Shown one piece after another: positions 34,251-42,953 of a DNA stretch of 64,000 nt (positions are counted from its first letter, which is position 1; each line of letters starts with the position of its first letter). This DNA is from Mucilaginibacter sp. dw_454 (GTDB taxonomy: Bacteria > Bacteroidota > Bacteroidia > Sphingobacteriales > Sphingobacteriaceae), in assembly GCF_018449775.1 (NCBI RefSeq), contig NZ_JAAVVB010000004.1, positions 356,984 through 420,983 on the forward strand, read 5' to 3'. A program made the position numbers and the translations under genes. The notes beneath the pieces were generated by a model. That model was not told where the DNA came from. It saw only the letters and a program-made list of their open reading frames with translations, and searched no databases.

Positions 34251-35651
34251 ATGAAAAAGATATTTAATCAATTACTGGTGATATTGGGCCTGTCGATGGC
34301 CCTAAGTGCCTGCCACAAAGCAGAGGACGCCAGGATATCGCCTGCATTAATTGTTACCGCCAATGGCATCAAATCTGATACGCTATCGGGCACAGTTAAA
34401 GGCACTATGTTAGCGGGTAAAACTTATTACTTTAACAAAGACATCACCGTAAATGATGGCGACACGCTGTTGATGCAAGCAGGTGTAAAACTACTTGCTA
34501 TTGGTGACGGCTTGACTCCTGAAACATCACCGGAGATTTTTATGCACGGCACATTTATTAGCTTGGGTACCCCGGCCAACCCTAACTATATCACTGTACC
34601 AAACGCAGCCGATTTACATACCCAGGCTACCCAGCAAAAATACACCAACGTATTCCTGGGCTGGTGGGGTGGTATTACCTGCACACCTGCTGCCGCTACA
34701 TCATCAAACCCAAGCCCTAAAGGCGGCGATTTGATTTTGAAATGGACACACGTTGAGTTTAGTGGTGGCCCTGCCGGCGCAAGCGACAACCAGGCTTTCT
34801 ATACAACAGGCAGCCCGCGTTATAACGTTTATTTTGCCAACATTACCAAAAACATGATCATTGAAGATTGCTGGTTCTTTGGTTCAAAAGACGATAACAT
34901 TCGCACAGATGGCGGCAAGATCAGCGTAATGCGTAATACCTTCGAGCTTTGCGGCGGTGTAGGCGGCGAGTTTCTGAACATGAAGAGCGGTACCGTGGGC
35001 GATGTTGCCTACAACATGTGTATTGGCTCTGCAACCAATTCATTAAAAGTGAGCGACGCGGGCAGCACCGGCACACAGGCTTATGTAAACCTGTATAACA
35101 ATACTATGGTTAACGGTGGTTACCGTCAAACAAAAGCGGGCCGTGGCGGCGCCGTGGATTTTGAAAAACTAGGTAAAGGTAATTGCTATAACAACCTGTT
35201 TATTAACTGCCGTTTCAGCCTGCGCGTAACCAGTGATGCTGACGATCCGAACGTGAAGTATAATAACAATCTTTTCTATGGTCAAAACTCCAGCATAGTA
35301 GGCCAGTTTTACAGCACTGATAGCTATACCGGCATTAAACAAGGCGCTAACGATATTATATCAACAACTCCTAAATCTAATGCTCCATTATTTTACGGCT
35401 ACGACATTGACCAGTTTACCTATGCTAATCCAACTGCCCCAATGACAGCCAGCTTACAGCCATATGCTGTTATTGCTATAGGTAACGGCAATTTTAAAAT
35501 ACAAGGCACATCGCCCGCTGTGGGTAAAGGCAAAGTTGATTTTTCACCTTTGGGTACCGTAACCTCTACCGGGGTATATGGAACCACCATCACACTACCA
35601 GGTAAGGACCTTGGTGCTTACCAAACAGATGGTACCGGTAACCAACACTAA
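34251..35651 (+). CDS. Beta-helix surface lipoprotein
   Basis: A 466-residue lipoprotein (lipobox LSAC, Cys near residue 21). The body has the stacked short-strand pattern of a right-handed parallel beta-helix (YYFNKDITVNDGDTLLMQAGV, NMIIEDCWFFGSKDDNIRTDGG, MRNTFELCGG, AYVNLYNNTMVNGGYRQ, YNNLFINCRF). It resembles pectate-lyase-fold proteins, but no lyase or hydrolase active site can be named. It starts 5 bp after the TonB receptor gene, so it is very likely its outer-membrane partner, perhaps a ligand-capture lid in the way SusD proteins act. Confidence 0.82.
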   Translation: MKKIFNQLLVILGLSMALSACHKAEDARISPALIVTANGIKSDTLSGTVKGTMLAGKTYYFNKDITVNDGDTLLMQAGVKLLAIGDGLTPETSPEIFMHGTFISLGTPANPNYITVPNAADLHTQATQQKYTNVFLGWWGGITCTPAAATSSNPSPKGGDLILKWTHVEFSGGPAGASDNQAFYTTGSPRYNVYFANITKNMIIEDCWFFGSKDDNIRTDGGKISVMRNTFELCGGVGGEFLNMKSGTVGDVAYNMCIGSATNSLKVSDAGSTGTQAYVNLYNNTMVNGGYRQTKAGRGGAVDFEKLGKGNCYNNLFINCRFSLRVTSDADDPNVKYNNNLFYGQNSSIVGQFYSTDSYTGIKQGANDIISTTPKSNAPLFYGYDIDQFTYANPTAPMTASLQPYAVIAIGNGNFKIQGTSPAVGKGKVDFSPLGTVTSTGVYGTTITLPGKDLGAYQTDGTGNQH

Positions 35652-35678
35652 TAAAACATTTACAATAAAGGAAGATTT

Positions 35679-35708
35679 AGGGTCGGCTTTTGCCGATCCT
35701 TTCCTATT
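35679..35708 (+). terminator. Weak terminator or attenuator hairpin
   Basis: Stem GGTCGGC / GCCGATCC with a TTTT loop, followed by a pyrimidine-rich TTTCCTATTTTT stretch. It lies between the beta-helix lipoprotein and the phytase gene and may lower read-through. Confidence 0.5.
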
Positions 35709-35732
35709 TTTAAACCAGATGACTTTGATGTA

Positions 35733-37061
35733 ATGATAAAGAAGCTATTTTACCTGTTAACTTTGTTTGCAAGTGTACTGGCCGGCACGGTCCAGGCTCA
35801 GGAGTTCTTAGGAACCAAGTCGCTGTACCAGGCTCCTGCCCAAACACAAACACCTGTCCCGGCCGGATACAAAGCCGTATTTATTAATCATGTAGGCCGC
35901 CACGGGGCAAGGCATTTAACCAAAGAGGTTAATACTTCATATGCTTATAATTTATTGATTAAAGCCGATAGCGCCAAAGCGCTAACACCTAAAGGCGAAG
36001 CCTTGCTAAAAATGGTCAAAGCATTGGATGTAGTTGAGCGGGGAAAGGTCAAATCTATATCGGCCGAAGGTATACAGGAGCTTCAGGATATTGGCGAACG
36101 CATGTATATGCAAAACCCTACTGTGTTTGCCGGCGCACCTAAACTAAATATTACCGAAACCAAAGAGATCCGCACCAAACAAAGTGCCGATGCCTTCCTC
36201 ACTGGCCTGAGGAAAGGCTTCACTGCCGAGCCTGTTATCAAAGAATATATAGATGATACCGACCTTCGTTTTTACGATTTCTCGCCAACATATACGCAGT
36301 ATGAAGATGACGGCCCCTGGGTTAAATATCGCGAAGCCATCGCAAAACAAAACCATTTAACCGATGTGTATAACGCCACGACTCAGCGTTTTTTTAAGCC
36401 AAAATTTTTAAAAACTTTAAGCGCCGCTAATCGCGAAAAATTGGTGAGTGATGTTTATGGATTTTATGCTATCACCTTTTCACTAAAACACGAGATCTCA
36501 AAAATTGGTTTAAAACAGGCCGACGTGGCTTTCAATATGTTATTTATCCCTTCAGAGATGAAGGCACTTTCAAAAATTGAGGAAGCCGACGATTTTTATG
36601 CAAAAGGCCCGGGTATAGACCCTAATGGAATACAGGTGCGCATTGCCGCACCATTACTGGTTGATTTCATTAACACATCAGACGAATTTGTAAAAAACGG
36701 CACCTATAACGCCAATCTGCGTTTTGCGCATGCCGAGACGGTGTCGCCAATAGCTACTTTGATGGATATTGATATAGCCTCGCGCTATGCTTTTATAACG
36801 GATGTTCACGGGGTATGGCAGGCTGCCAATGTTATTCCGTTAAGTGCAAATATCCAATGGATATTTTATAAAAACAACGCAGGCAATTATTTGGTAAAAG
36901 TTTTATTGAATGAAAAAGAAGTGCACATTCTCAGCGTTAAAACCACTACCTACCCATACTACAACTGGGGCGATCTGCGTAAATTTTACACAGCCAAATT
37001 AAAAAGCCTGAATGTAGGATTGACAGACGATATGAGCGCCTATTTGAAAAATGTAAAATAG
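35733..37061 (+). CDS. Histidine acid phosphatase, MINPP-type phytase
   Basis: A 442-residue exported phosphatase with a signal peptide cleaved near residue 23. The catalytic motif RHGARHL is at residues 56-62 with nucleophile H57. The distal proton donor is HAE (H333-E335) rather than HD, which marks the MINPP branch (multiple inositol-polyphosphate phosphatase). Such bacterial enzymes hydrolyse phytate and other inositol phosphates in the periplasm or in outer-membrane vesicles. The gene follows the TonB receptor and beta-helix lipoprotein by 81 bp, with a hairpin between. This suggests a phosphate-scavenging locus. No Pho box was identified. Confidence 0.87.
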   Translation: MIKKLFYLLTLFASVLAGTVQAQEFLGTKSLYQAPAQTQTPVPAGYKAVFINHVGRHGARHLTKEVNTSYAYNLLIKADSAKALTPKGEALLKMVKALDVVERGKVKSISAEGIQELQDIGERMYMQNPTVFAGAPKLNITETKEIRTKQSADAFLTGLRKGFTAEPVIKEYIDDTDLRFYDFSPTYTQYEDDGPWVKYREAIAKQNHLTDVYNATTQRFFKPKFLKTLSAANREKLVSDVYGFYAITFSLKHEISKIGLKQADVAFNMLFIPSEMKALSKIEEADDFYAKGPGIDPNGIQVRIAAPLLVDFINTSDEFVKNGTYNANLRFAHAETVSPIATLMDIDIASRYAFITDVHGVWQAANVIPLSANIQWIFYKNNAGNYLVKVLLNEKEVHILSVKTTTYPYYNWGDLRKFYTAKLKSLNVGLTDDMSAYLKNVK

Positions 37062-37077
37062 CTAAAGCGTAAACCGC

Positions 37078-37114
37078 AAAGCCTCAATGCCGGTAACGAC
37101 GTTGGGGCTTTTGC
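37078..37114 (+). terminator. Terminator after the phytase gene
   Basis: Arms AAAGCCTCAA and TTGGGGCTTT (one G-T pair) around a 14-base loop, between the convergent phytase and XRE genes. Confidence 0.65.
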
Positions 37115-37129
37115 TGTTTATAGAACAAT

Positions 37130-37369
37130 CTAATTATTGTTGATTTTTTGTGCGAGCGGTTTTTGGGTATCAATCAAATCGCACACTTCAAACTCAAACA
37201 CCTCGGCAATTTCAAAGATCCTTTGCAGGCTGATGCTTGATTGCCCAATCTCAATTTTGCTATAAGCATTTTGAGATATATTTAGCCGCAAACCCAAATA
37301 TTCCTGCGAGTAGTTTCTATACAATCTGGCAGTTTTAATATTCGCAGCTATGACACTCTTATTATACAT
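37130..37369 (-). CDS. Small XRE-family transcriptional regulator
   Basis: A 79-residue DNA-binding protein consisting almost only of a helix-turn-helix domain of the Cro/C1 type: IKTARLYRNYSQEYLGLRLNISQNAYSKIEIGQSSISLQRIFEIAEVF has the usual five-helix pattern with SQNAYSKIE as recognition helix. The short C-terminal tail is polar. There is no ligand domain. The target is unknown. It is transcribed away from the GH27 gene, so control of that gene is possible but not shown. Confidence 0.85.
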   Translation of the reverse strand: MYNKSVIAANIKTARLYRNYSQEYLGLRLNISQNAYSKIEIGQSSISLQRIFEIAEVFEFEVCDLIDTQKPLAQKINNN

Positions 37370-37586
37370 AACGTTTTCTTATAGTTTATTATAGATGTAC
37401 AATAAGATACGAAGCTTACAGGCGCATAGTTTTTTTAAATTTAACATTGTGTTTATAGAATTTAAAAGGATGTGCCAGGCCCATTACTTAAATAAAAATT
37501 TATCCCTACATTTATTGCCGGGCGGGCTGCCCTTAAGCCATGTTCAAAACCGATTTGTATTAACCTTAGTAAAGCAATAAAATCTG

Positions 37587-39794
37587 ATGAAGAAAAATTT
37601 GATTCTTTTACTGCTGCTTGTACCGTTTTTAAACGTAAACGCGCAGCGTATCTCTATTAAAAAAGGCTGGAAATTAATGATTGGCGATAACCCGGAATGG
37701 TCTGCACCCGGCTTTAATGATTCGGGCTGGCAAACTGCCGATCTGAACCGCCCCTGGGAACAACAAGGCCATCAAAACTACGATGGTTTTGGATGGTACC
37801 GCACGCATGTAGTTATACCCTCATCCTTAAAAGAAAAAGCTTTTTTAAAAGACAGCTTATTGTTAAACCTGGCCAGCGTTGATGACAATGATGAGGTTTT
37901 TTTAAACGGCACACTTATAGGTAAATATGGCGGCCACAGAGGCAACATTAAAGAAGGTCATTATGGACCCCGTTCTTATAAAATTGCAAGCAACAACCCT
38001 GCACTTTTGTGGGATAAAGACAACGTAATAGCCGTTCGTATTTATGATACCGGTGGCGACGGCGGTATTTACGGTGAAAAATTCGAGATCCACATGGCCG
38101 ACATTATGGAAGGCGTGGAATATAACACCAGCGCCGATTTTAGTTATGGCGACAAAAACATGCTGGGCAAAACCATCAAGTTAGAAACTAAAAATGTTTA
38201 CAAATATGCGGGCACACTTTCACTAAAAGTAACAGATCCAGAAACCGGTGCGGTGATATTAAGCAAAACAACAGACAATGCTAATTTCACTAAAGGCAGC
38301 CCGTTTTCATGGTGGTTTACCTTTAACACATCGCAAAAAAAATCATATAATATCATTTATACCTTTCACGATAAAAAAACAGGTACAGAGATCTCAGAAA
38401 CCGAAACTACTCCTTATATCCTTACGCCTGCTGTTGGCTTAGCGCCACGCATCAACGGAGCGTCGACATTTGGTGTGCGCCCCGGCCACGAGGTATTGTT
38501 TTTGATACCGGCCACTGGTTTAACACCGCTAACTTATAAAGTAGCAGGTTTACCTGCCGGTTTAAAGGTTGATAAATCAAAAGGGATCATTACCGGTGTG
38601 GTTAATAAAGCCGGCAATTATCCGTTGACTTTTACAGTAACTAACCGTAAAGGTACTGCCACCAAAAAGTTCGTTTTAGCTATTGGCGACAAAATTGGCT
38701 TAACCCCTGCATTGGGATGGAACAGCTGGAACGCCTGGGGCCTTAGTGTGAACGACGAAAAAGTACGCACCGCTGCGCGCGAAATGTCTGAACGCTTAGC
38801 TTCGCACGGCTGGTCATACATCAACATTGACGATGGCTGGGAAGCAGACAGCCGTGATGCCAATGGCAAGATCGTTACTAACAACAAATTCCCTGATATG
38901 AAGGGTTTGACCGATTATGTGCACAGCCTTGGCTTGCGTATGGGTATCTACTCGTCGCCCGGCCCGCGCACTTGCGGTGGGTACCTAGGCAGCTATCAGC
39001 ATGATGATGATGATGCCATAACTTATGGCGATTGGGGTATTGACTATTTGAAATACGACTGGTGCTCGTATGGCGAAATTGCGCCAAACCATCCTGATTT
39101 GGATGATATGAAAAAGCCTTACCTGGTAATGCGTAAATCATTAGATAAAGCTAGCCGTGATATATTATTTAGCTATTGCCAATATGGTATGGGCGATGTT
39201 TGGAAGTGGGGCGCAGAAGCCGGCGGTAACAGCTGGAGAACTACAGGCGATATCACCGATACCTGGAGCAGCATGTCTGGCATTGGTTTTAACCAGGACA
39301 AAGCCGCACCTTATGCAGGCCCGGGCCATTTTAATGACCCTGATATGCTGGTAGTTGGTAAAGTAGGCTGGGGACCAACCATACACAATACCCGCCTTAC
39401 TTTTGACGAGCAATACACCCACATCAGTTTGTGGAGTCTGTTGGCATCGCCATTATTAATTGGCTGCGATATGGGCCACGTAGATAGGTTTACACTAAAC
39501 CTGTTAACTAATGACGAGGTGATTGCCATTAGCCAGGATGCTTTGGGTAAAGAAGCCCGCCAATACGTTAAAAAAGACGACTACCAGATCTGGGTTAAAC
39601 AACTGAGCAATGGCCGCAAAGCAATTGGCTTGTTTAATACTTCTGACAAATATCAAACCATCAGCCTGCCAAAAAGCGATGCTGCTTTGAAAGGTTTCAC
39701 CAAATACAGAGACGCATGGCGTCAGCAAAACTTAACTGCGGTTAGTGGTAAAGTTGCGCCGCATGGCGTATTGCTGGTTACGGTGTCTAAGTAG
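37587..39794 (+). CDS. GH27 alpha-galactosidase with N-terminal carbohydrate-binding and Ig-like domains
   Basis: A 735-residue secreted enzyme, signal peptide cleaved near residue 20 (NAQR). Residues about 25-170 form a jelly roll like those of beta-galactosidase N-domains, 185-280 an unassigned beta-domain, and 285-365 a putative Ig domain (LAPRINGASTFGVRPGHEV, GVVNKAGNYPLTFTVTNRKG). The GH27 barrel begins at LTPALGWNSWNAWG. The nucleophile is D491 in LKYDWCSYG and the acid/base is D555 in TTGDITDTW; YINIDDGWE and GHFNDPDML are also typical. It should release alpha-galactose from galactomannan or raffinose-type sugars. The normal C-terminal beta-sandwich is present. Confidence 0.93.
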   Translation: MKKNLILLLLLVPFLNVNAQRISIKKGWKLMIGDNPEWSAPGFNDSGWQTADLNRPWEQQGHQNYDGFGWYRTHVVIPSSLKEKAFLKDSLLLNLASVDDNDEVFLNGTLIGKYGGHRGNIKEGHYGPRSYKIASNNPALLWDKDNVIAVRIYDTGGDGGIYGEKFEIHMADIMEGVEYNTSADFSYGDKNMLGKTIKLETKNVYKYAGTLSLKVTDPETGAVILSKTTDNANFTKGSPFSWWFTFNTSQKKSYNIIYTFHDKKTGTEISETETTPYILTPAVGLAPRINGASTFGVRPGHEVLFLIPATGLTPLTYKVAGLPAGLKVDKSKGIITGVVNKAGNYPLTFTVTNRKGTATKKFVLAIGDKIGLTPALGWNSWNAWGLSVNDEKVRTAAREMSERLASHGWSYINIDDGWEADSRDANGKIVTNNKFPDMKGLTDYVHSLGLRMGIYSSPGPRTCGGYLGSYQHDDDDAITYGDWGIDYLKYDWCSYGEIAPNHPDLDDMKKPYLVMRKSLDKASRDILFSYCQYGMGDVWKWGAEAGGNSWRTTGDITDTWSSMSGIGFNQDKAAPYAGPGHFNDPDMLVVGKVGWGPTIHNTRLTFDEQYTHISLWSLLASPLLIGCDMGHVDRFTLNLLTNDEVIAISQDALGKEARQYVKKDDYQIWVKQLSNGRKAIGLFNTSDKYQTISLPKSDAALKGFTKYRDAWRQQNLTAVSGKVAPHGVLLVTVSK

Positions 39795-39812
39795 AGGAGT
39801 TAGTTATTAATT

Positions 39813-39854
39813 AAGCCGGCATCAGGCAACAGTAATGTTATTTGATGCCGGCTT
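39813..39854 (+). terminator. Terminator of the GH27 gene
   Basis: Perfect 12-bp arms AAGCCGGCATCA / TGATGCCGGCTT around an 18-base loop, followed by TGTCTTTT. Confidence 0.75.
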
Positions 39855-39869
39855 TGTCTTTTACAGATC

Positions 39870-39942
39870 TGTCATTGCGAGCGAAGCGTGGCAATCGCAA
39901 GGATGCAATGTTCGCGATTGCCGCGCTTCGCTCGCAATGACA
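39870..39942. repeat. R1 palindromic repeat, copy 2
   Basis: Bounded by TGTCATTGCGAGCGAAGCG and CGCTTCGCTCGCAATGACA; nearly the whole 73 bp can pair. It lies 34 bp before the -7 box of the RlmD-type gene. Confidence 0.88.
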
Positions 39943-39975
39943 GATATCTTGTATTCAACCAATCACTAAAAGCCT

Positions 39976-39983
39976 TACCTTTG
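39976..39983 (+). promoter_or_regulatory. Putative -7 box next to the start codon
   Basis: TACCTTTG, a full TAnnTTTG match, ends 6 bases before the ATG at 39990. The mRNA would then have almost no leader. No good -33 element was found. Confidence 0.5.
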
Positions 39984-39989
39984 CGCGCA

Positions 39990-41426
39990 ATGAGCAGAAA
40001 AGGACCCAAGAACCAGGTTTTCGAGAACGTAAGCATAATTGACATTGCCGAAGAAGGCAAAGGTGTAGGCAAGGCAGATGATTTTGTATTATTTGTAGAA
40101 AAAGCCATACCCGGCGATGTGGTGGATGTGATGGTATATCGCGCCAAAAAGAATTTCGGCGAAGCCAGGATCGTCGATCTGAAAAAAGCCAGCGAACATC
40201 GCGTTAAACCATTCTGCGAACATTTTGGCACCTGCGGCGGCTGCAAATGGCAGCACATGACTTATGATGCGCAGCTGCAGTTTAAACAGAAATCTGTATC
40301 AGACGCATTAAGCCGTTTGGCTAAAATAGAAGTTGGCGACATGTTGCCTATCATAGCCTCGCCTGCCGACAGGTACTACCGCAATAAACTTGAATTTACC
40401 TTCAGCAATAAACGCTGGCTATACGACGGCGAAAATCGTGAAGACGAAACCTTGAATATGAACGCACTTGGTTTTCATATCCCCGGTCGTTTTGATAAAA
40501 TATTGGATGTACATCATTGCTATTTACAGGCAGAGCCAAGTAACGACATTCGTAACAAGATAGATGAATTTGCCAAGCAAAACGGTTATACCTATTACGA
40601 TTTGCGCAGCCATGAGGGCAACTTGCGTAATCTGATCATCCGCACCTCATCAACCGGCGAGCTGATGGTGATAGTTGTTTTTGCTTACGCGGATGAAGAA
40701 GCGGTAAACAAACTGATGAACTTTGTTGAGGCTGAATTCCCGGAGATCACTTCACTATTATACATCCTCAACGAAAAGAAAAACGACACGATATTTGACC
40801 AGGATGTTGTAGCCTGGAAAGGCCCGGAATATATCCATGAAGAAATGCTGGGCATTCAGTTCCGTATTGGCCCGAAATCATTTTACCAAACCAACAGCAT
40901 ACAGGCTTTACGTTTGTACGAAATAACCCGCGACTTTGCCGGCTTTAAGGGTGATGAGTTGGTTTATGATCTATATACCGGCGCGGGCACTATCGCCAAC
41001 TTTGTGGCAGGAAATGTTAAAGAAGTGGTTGGTGTTGAATATGTGCCAAGTGCTATTGAAGACGCCAAAATTAACAGCGCAATTAATAATATTACCAACA
41101 CTAAGTTTTACGCTGGTGATATGAAAGATGTCCTGTCGGCCGAGTTTGTAGTTGAGCATGGCAAACCCCATGTGATCATTACCGACCCGCCGCGTGCCGG
41201 CATGCACCCCGATGTGGTGGCACGTTTAATGGAGATTGAAGCAGAAAAGATTGTGTACGTAAGTTGTAACGCTGCTACGCAGGCCCGTGACCTGCTGGTG
41301 CTGAAAGAAAAATACGACACGGTTAAAATACAGCCGGTAGATATGTTCCCGCATACACAACATGTGGAGAACGTGGTTTTATTGAAATTACGACCTCTCC
41401 CAGCCTCTCCAAAGGAGAAGAGCTAA
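39990..41426 (+). CDS. rlmD: 23S rRNA (uracil-C5)-methyltransferase RlmD/RumA-type
   Basis: A 478-residue SAM-dependent methyltransferase of the TrmA/RumA family. The N-terminal TRAM domain (about 8-65, with GKGVGKADDFVLFVEKAIPGD) is followed by a four-cysteine iron-sulfur motif beginning CEHFGTCGGC. SAM motif I is VYDLYTGAGTI, the TDPPRAGMH motif follows, and the catalytic cysteine lies in VSCNAATQARDL near the C-terminus. The target uracil (1939 or 747) cannot be told from sequence. The frame is open back into the R1 repeat at 39888, but the ATG at 39990 is the first that matches the family start. Confidence 0.92.
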   Translation: MSRKGPKNQVFENVSIIDIAEEGKGVGKADDFVLFVEKAIPGDVVDVMVYRAKKNFGEARIVDLKKASEHRVKPFCEHFGTCGGCKWQHMTYDAQLQFKQKSVSDALSRLAKIEVGDMLPIIASPADRYYRNKLEFTFSNKRWLYDGENREDETLNMNALGFHIPGRFDKILDVHHCYLQAEPSNDIRNKIDEFAKQNGYTYYDLRSHEGNLRNLIIRTSSTGELMVIVVFAYADEEAVNKLMNFVEAEFPEITSLLYILNEKKNDTIFDQDVVAWKGPEYIHEEMLGIQFRIGPKSFYQTNSIQALRLYEITRDFAGFKGDELVYDLYTGAGTIANFVAGNVKEVVGVEYVPSAIEDAKINSAINNITNTKFYAGDMKDVLSAEFVVEHGKPHVIITDPPRAGMHPDVVARLMEIEAEKIVYVSCNAATQARDLLVLKEKYDTVKIQPVDMFPHTQHVENVVLLKLRPLPASPKEKS

Positions 41427-41489
41427 AGAGGATTAAAAACTATTTAACAAAAAAGTCTCTCCTTTGGGGAGATTTAGAGGGGTGAGACT
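41392..41489. repeat. R7 imperfect inverted repeat
   Basis: Arms CCTCTCC...CTCCAAAGGAGAAG and CTCTCCTTTGGGGAGATTTAGAGGGG. The left arm overlaps the end of the methyltransferase gene and codes its last residues (RPLPASPKEKS). A related half copy is at 52875. Confidence 0.65.
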
Positions 41490-41490
41490 T

Positions 41491-41889
41491 ATGAATCCTG
41501 AAGAATTATTTAATGAAGGCCGGGGTCAGCAGCAACAGCAGCCCGCGGCTGATAGTCCGTTAGTTGGCTTACAGCGCGAGCTGAAAATGTTTAGCGAATC
41601 TATACGCGAGGTAGCTGTAGAGATTATGGTGGAGGGCCTATCCAAATACCCCATTTTTGTAGCGCATCAGCATGAATTGAAACTCGGCGAGGTGATACTA
41701 GATCGTAACGATTTGAACACCGACTGGAGCATCCACGCCTCTACATTGGAGGAATTTGTAGAAAGAGGTGTGATCAAAAAAGAATTGAAGGATCGCTTCA
41801 TCTCCAGCTATAAAAATCCTAACGACTTTATGTGTGTATTTGTAGTGGTTCCTGAAGGGGCAAACTTTGTGTTTGTACCTTATCAGTAA
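41491..41889 (+). CDS. Conserved hypothetical protein, 132 residues
   Basis: A soluble acidic protein without signal or membrane segment. The first 25 residues are polar with a glutamine run (QQQQQ). The rest has an alpha/beta pattern: a long helix LQRELKMFSESIREVAVEIMVEG, then PIFVAHQHELKLGE, and a closing hydrophobic strand MCVFVVVPEGANFVFVPY. I do not recognise a family, but the composition and placement between housekeeping genes suggest a conserved Bacteroidota protein. The ATG at 41491 is chosen over an in-frame TTG in the R7 repeat at 41464. Confidence 0.7.
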   Translation: MNPEELFNEGRGQQQQQPAADSPLVGLQRELKMFSESIREVAVEIMVEGLSKYPIFVAHQHELKLGEVILDRNDLNTDWSIHASTLEEFVERGVIKKELKDRFISSYKNPNDFMCVFVVVPEGANFVFVPYQ

Positions 41890-41956
41890 CGCACAAAACG
41901 TCTTGTCATCTCGAAATGGCATAATTCTTTCTTAGAAATATTTAACTTTACTCCGG

Positions 41957-42487
41957 ATGACGAACATCGGCGAAGCCATGGAAGACAAAAAAATACTCGT
42001 ACTAAACAAACAGCAGATACAGCAAAAAATTGACAGGATTGCCTACCAGATACTGGAAGACAATTTTGAAGAGAAAGAGCTGATCATTGCCGGCATGTTG
42101 CCGCGTGGCGGTTTCCTGGCTGCCCGATTGAAAAAAGTATTGGATGAAATTGCTCCTTTTACCAGCACGCTATTAACTATAGATCTGGACCGTTTTAGCA
42201 CCAGCCTAAACGCCAAAGTTGATTTTGACATTGAAATCTGCAACAACAAGGTAGTTATCCTGGTAGATGATGTGCTAAATAGCGGCAAGTCATTAGCCTA
42301 CGGCTTTGGCATTTTCCTTGATGTACCGCTAAAGAAATTGCGTACTGTGGTATTGGTTGATCGTAATCACAAAAACTTTCCCATTAATACCGATTATTCG
42401 GGCATCGCGCTATCCACCATCATCAAAGAACATATTGATGTGGTTTTAAGCGAAACCGGCCAGGAAGATGCAGTTTATCTGAGATAA
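41957..42487 (+). CDS. PyrR-like phosphoribosyltransferase family protein
   Basis: A 176-residue type I phosphoribosyltransferase-fold protein. The PRPP-binding motif is VVILVDDVLNSGKSLAYG, and the pyrophosphate loop region is AGMLPRGGFLAARL, close to the PyrR layout. PyrR proteins act as uracil phosphoribosyltransferases and pyrimidine regulators, but a plain PRTase role is equally possible; no pyr genes are nearby. An alternative ATG at 41978 would remove seven N-terminal residues. It ends 3 bp before the convergent VOC gene. Confidence 0.85.
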   Translation: MTNIGEAMEDKKILVLNKQQIQQKIDRIAYQILEDNFEEKELIIAGMLPRGGFLAARLKKVLDEIAPFTSTLLTIDLDRFSTSLNAKVDFDIEICNNKVVILVDDVLNSGKSLAYGFGIFLDVPLKKLRTVVLVDRNHKNFPINTDYSGIALSTIIKEHIDVVLSETGQEDAVYLR

Positions 42488-42490
42488 AAA

Positions 42491-42925
42491 TTAGGCTTGC
42501 GCGTGCTCGGCGAAAGTTAATACGTAGCCGTTATTATCTTTTATCGAAAATTCGGTAGCGCCATAAAAAGTCTTTTCCAAACCTTTTAATACGGTAACTT
42601 TATCTTTAATACGCTCATAAAAGGCTTTGATGTTTTTAACGTCGATATAAAGCAATAAAGAGCCTCCATTGGTTCTTGATATTTCCGGCAGGTCATCCGC
42701 CAGGCTTTCAAAAGATTGAAGCATCATGGTTACGGCGCCGTTAACCATCATTGCCCAAACAAGGTCATCACCCTCTTCGGGTACAGACATCGTAACTTTA
42801 AAACCAAGCAGCTCATAAAAAGCTACCGTTGCTTTCATATCATAAGTAAAAATATTGGGTGATATTGCTTCCATTTTGTGAGGTTTGTTGCGGTTTAATG
42901 ACCAGATAAAGATATCGAATTTCAT
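42491..42925 (-). CDS. VOC-family (glyoxalase/bleomycin-resistance-like) protein
   Basis: A 144-residue protein with the paired beta-alpha-beta-beta-beta pattern of the vicinal oxygen chelate superfamily: SPNIFTYDMKATVAFYELLGFKV, MMVNGAVTMMLQSFESL, GGSLLLYIDVKNIKAFYERIKD and FSIKDNNGYVLTFAEH, the last with the terminal metal-ligand glutamate. Substrate is unknown. An ATG at 42874 gives a more family-like start (MEAISPN); the 17-residue extension from 42925 is basic and may not be translated. It is divergent from tag with 28 bp between the two starts. Confidence 0.85.
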   Translation of the reverse strand: MKFDIFIWSLNRNKPHKMEAISPNIFTYDMKATVAFYELLGFKVTMSVPEEGDDLVWAMMVNGAVTMMLQSFESLADDLPEISRTNGGSLLLYIDVKNIKAFYERIKDKVTVLKGLEKTFYGATEFSIKDNNGYVLTFAEHAQA

Positions 42926-42953
42926 AACTTTACCCAAGTAAAATCATATCACA

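Noticed and set aside
39888..39989. Extension of the RlmD-type protein into the R1 repeat
   Set aside because: The added residues are repeat-derived, and a -7 promoter box lies inside the extension at 39976.
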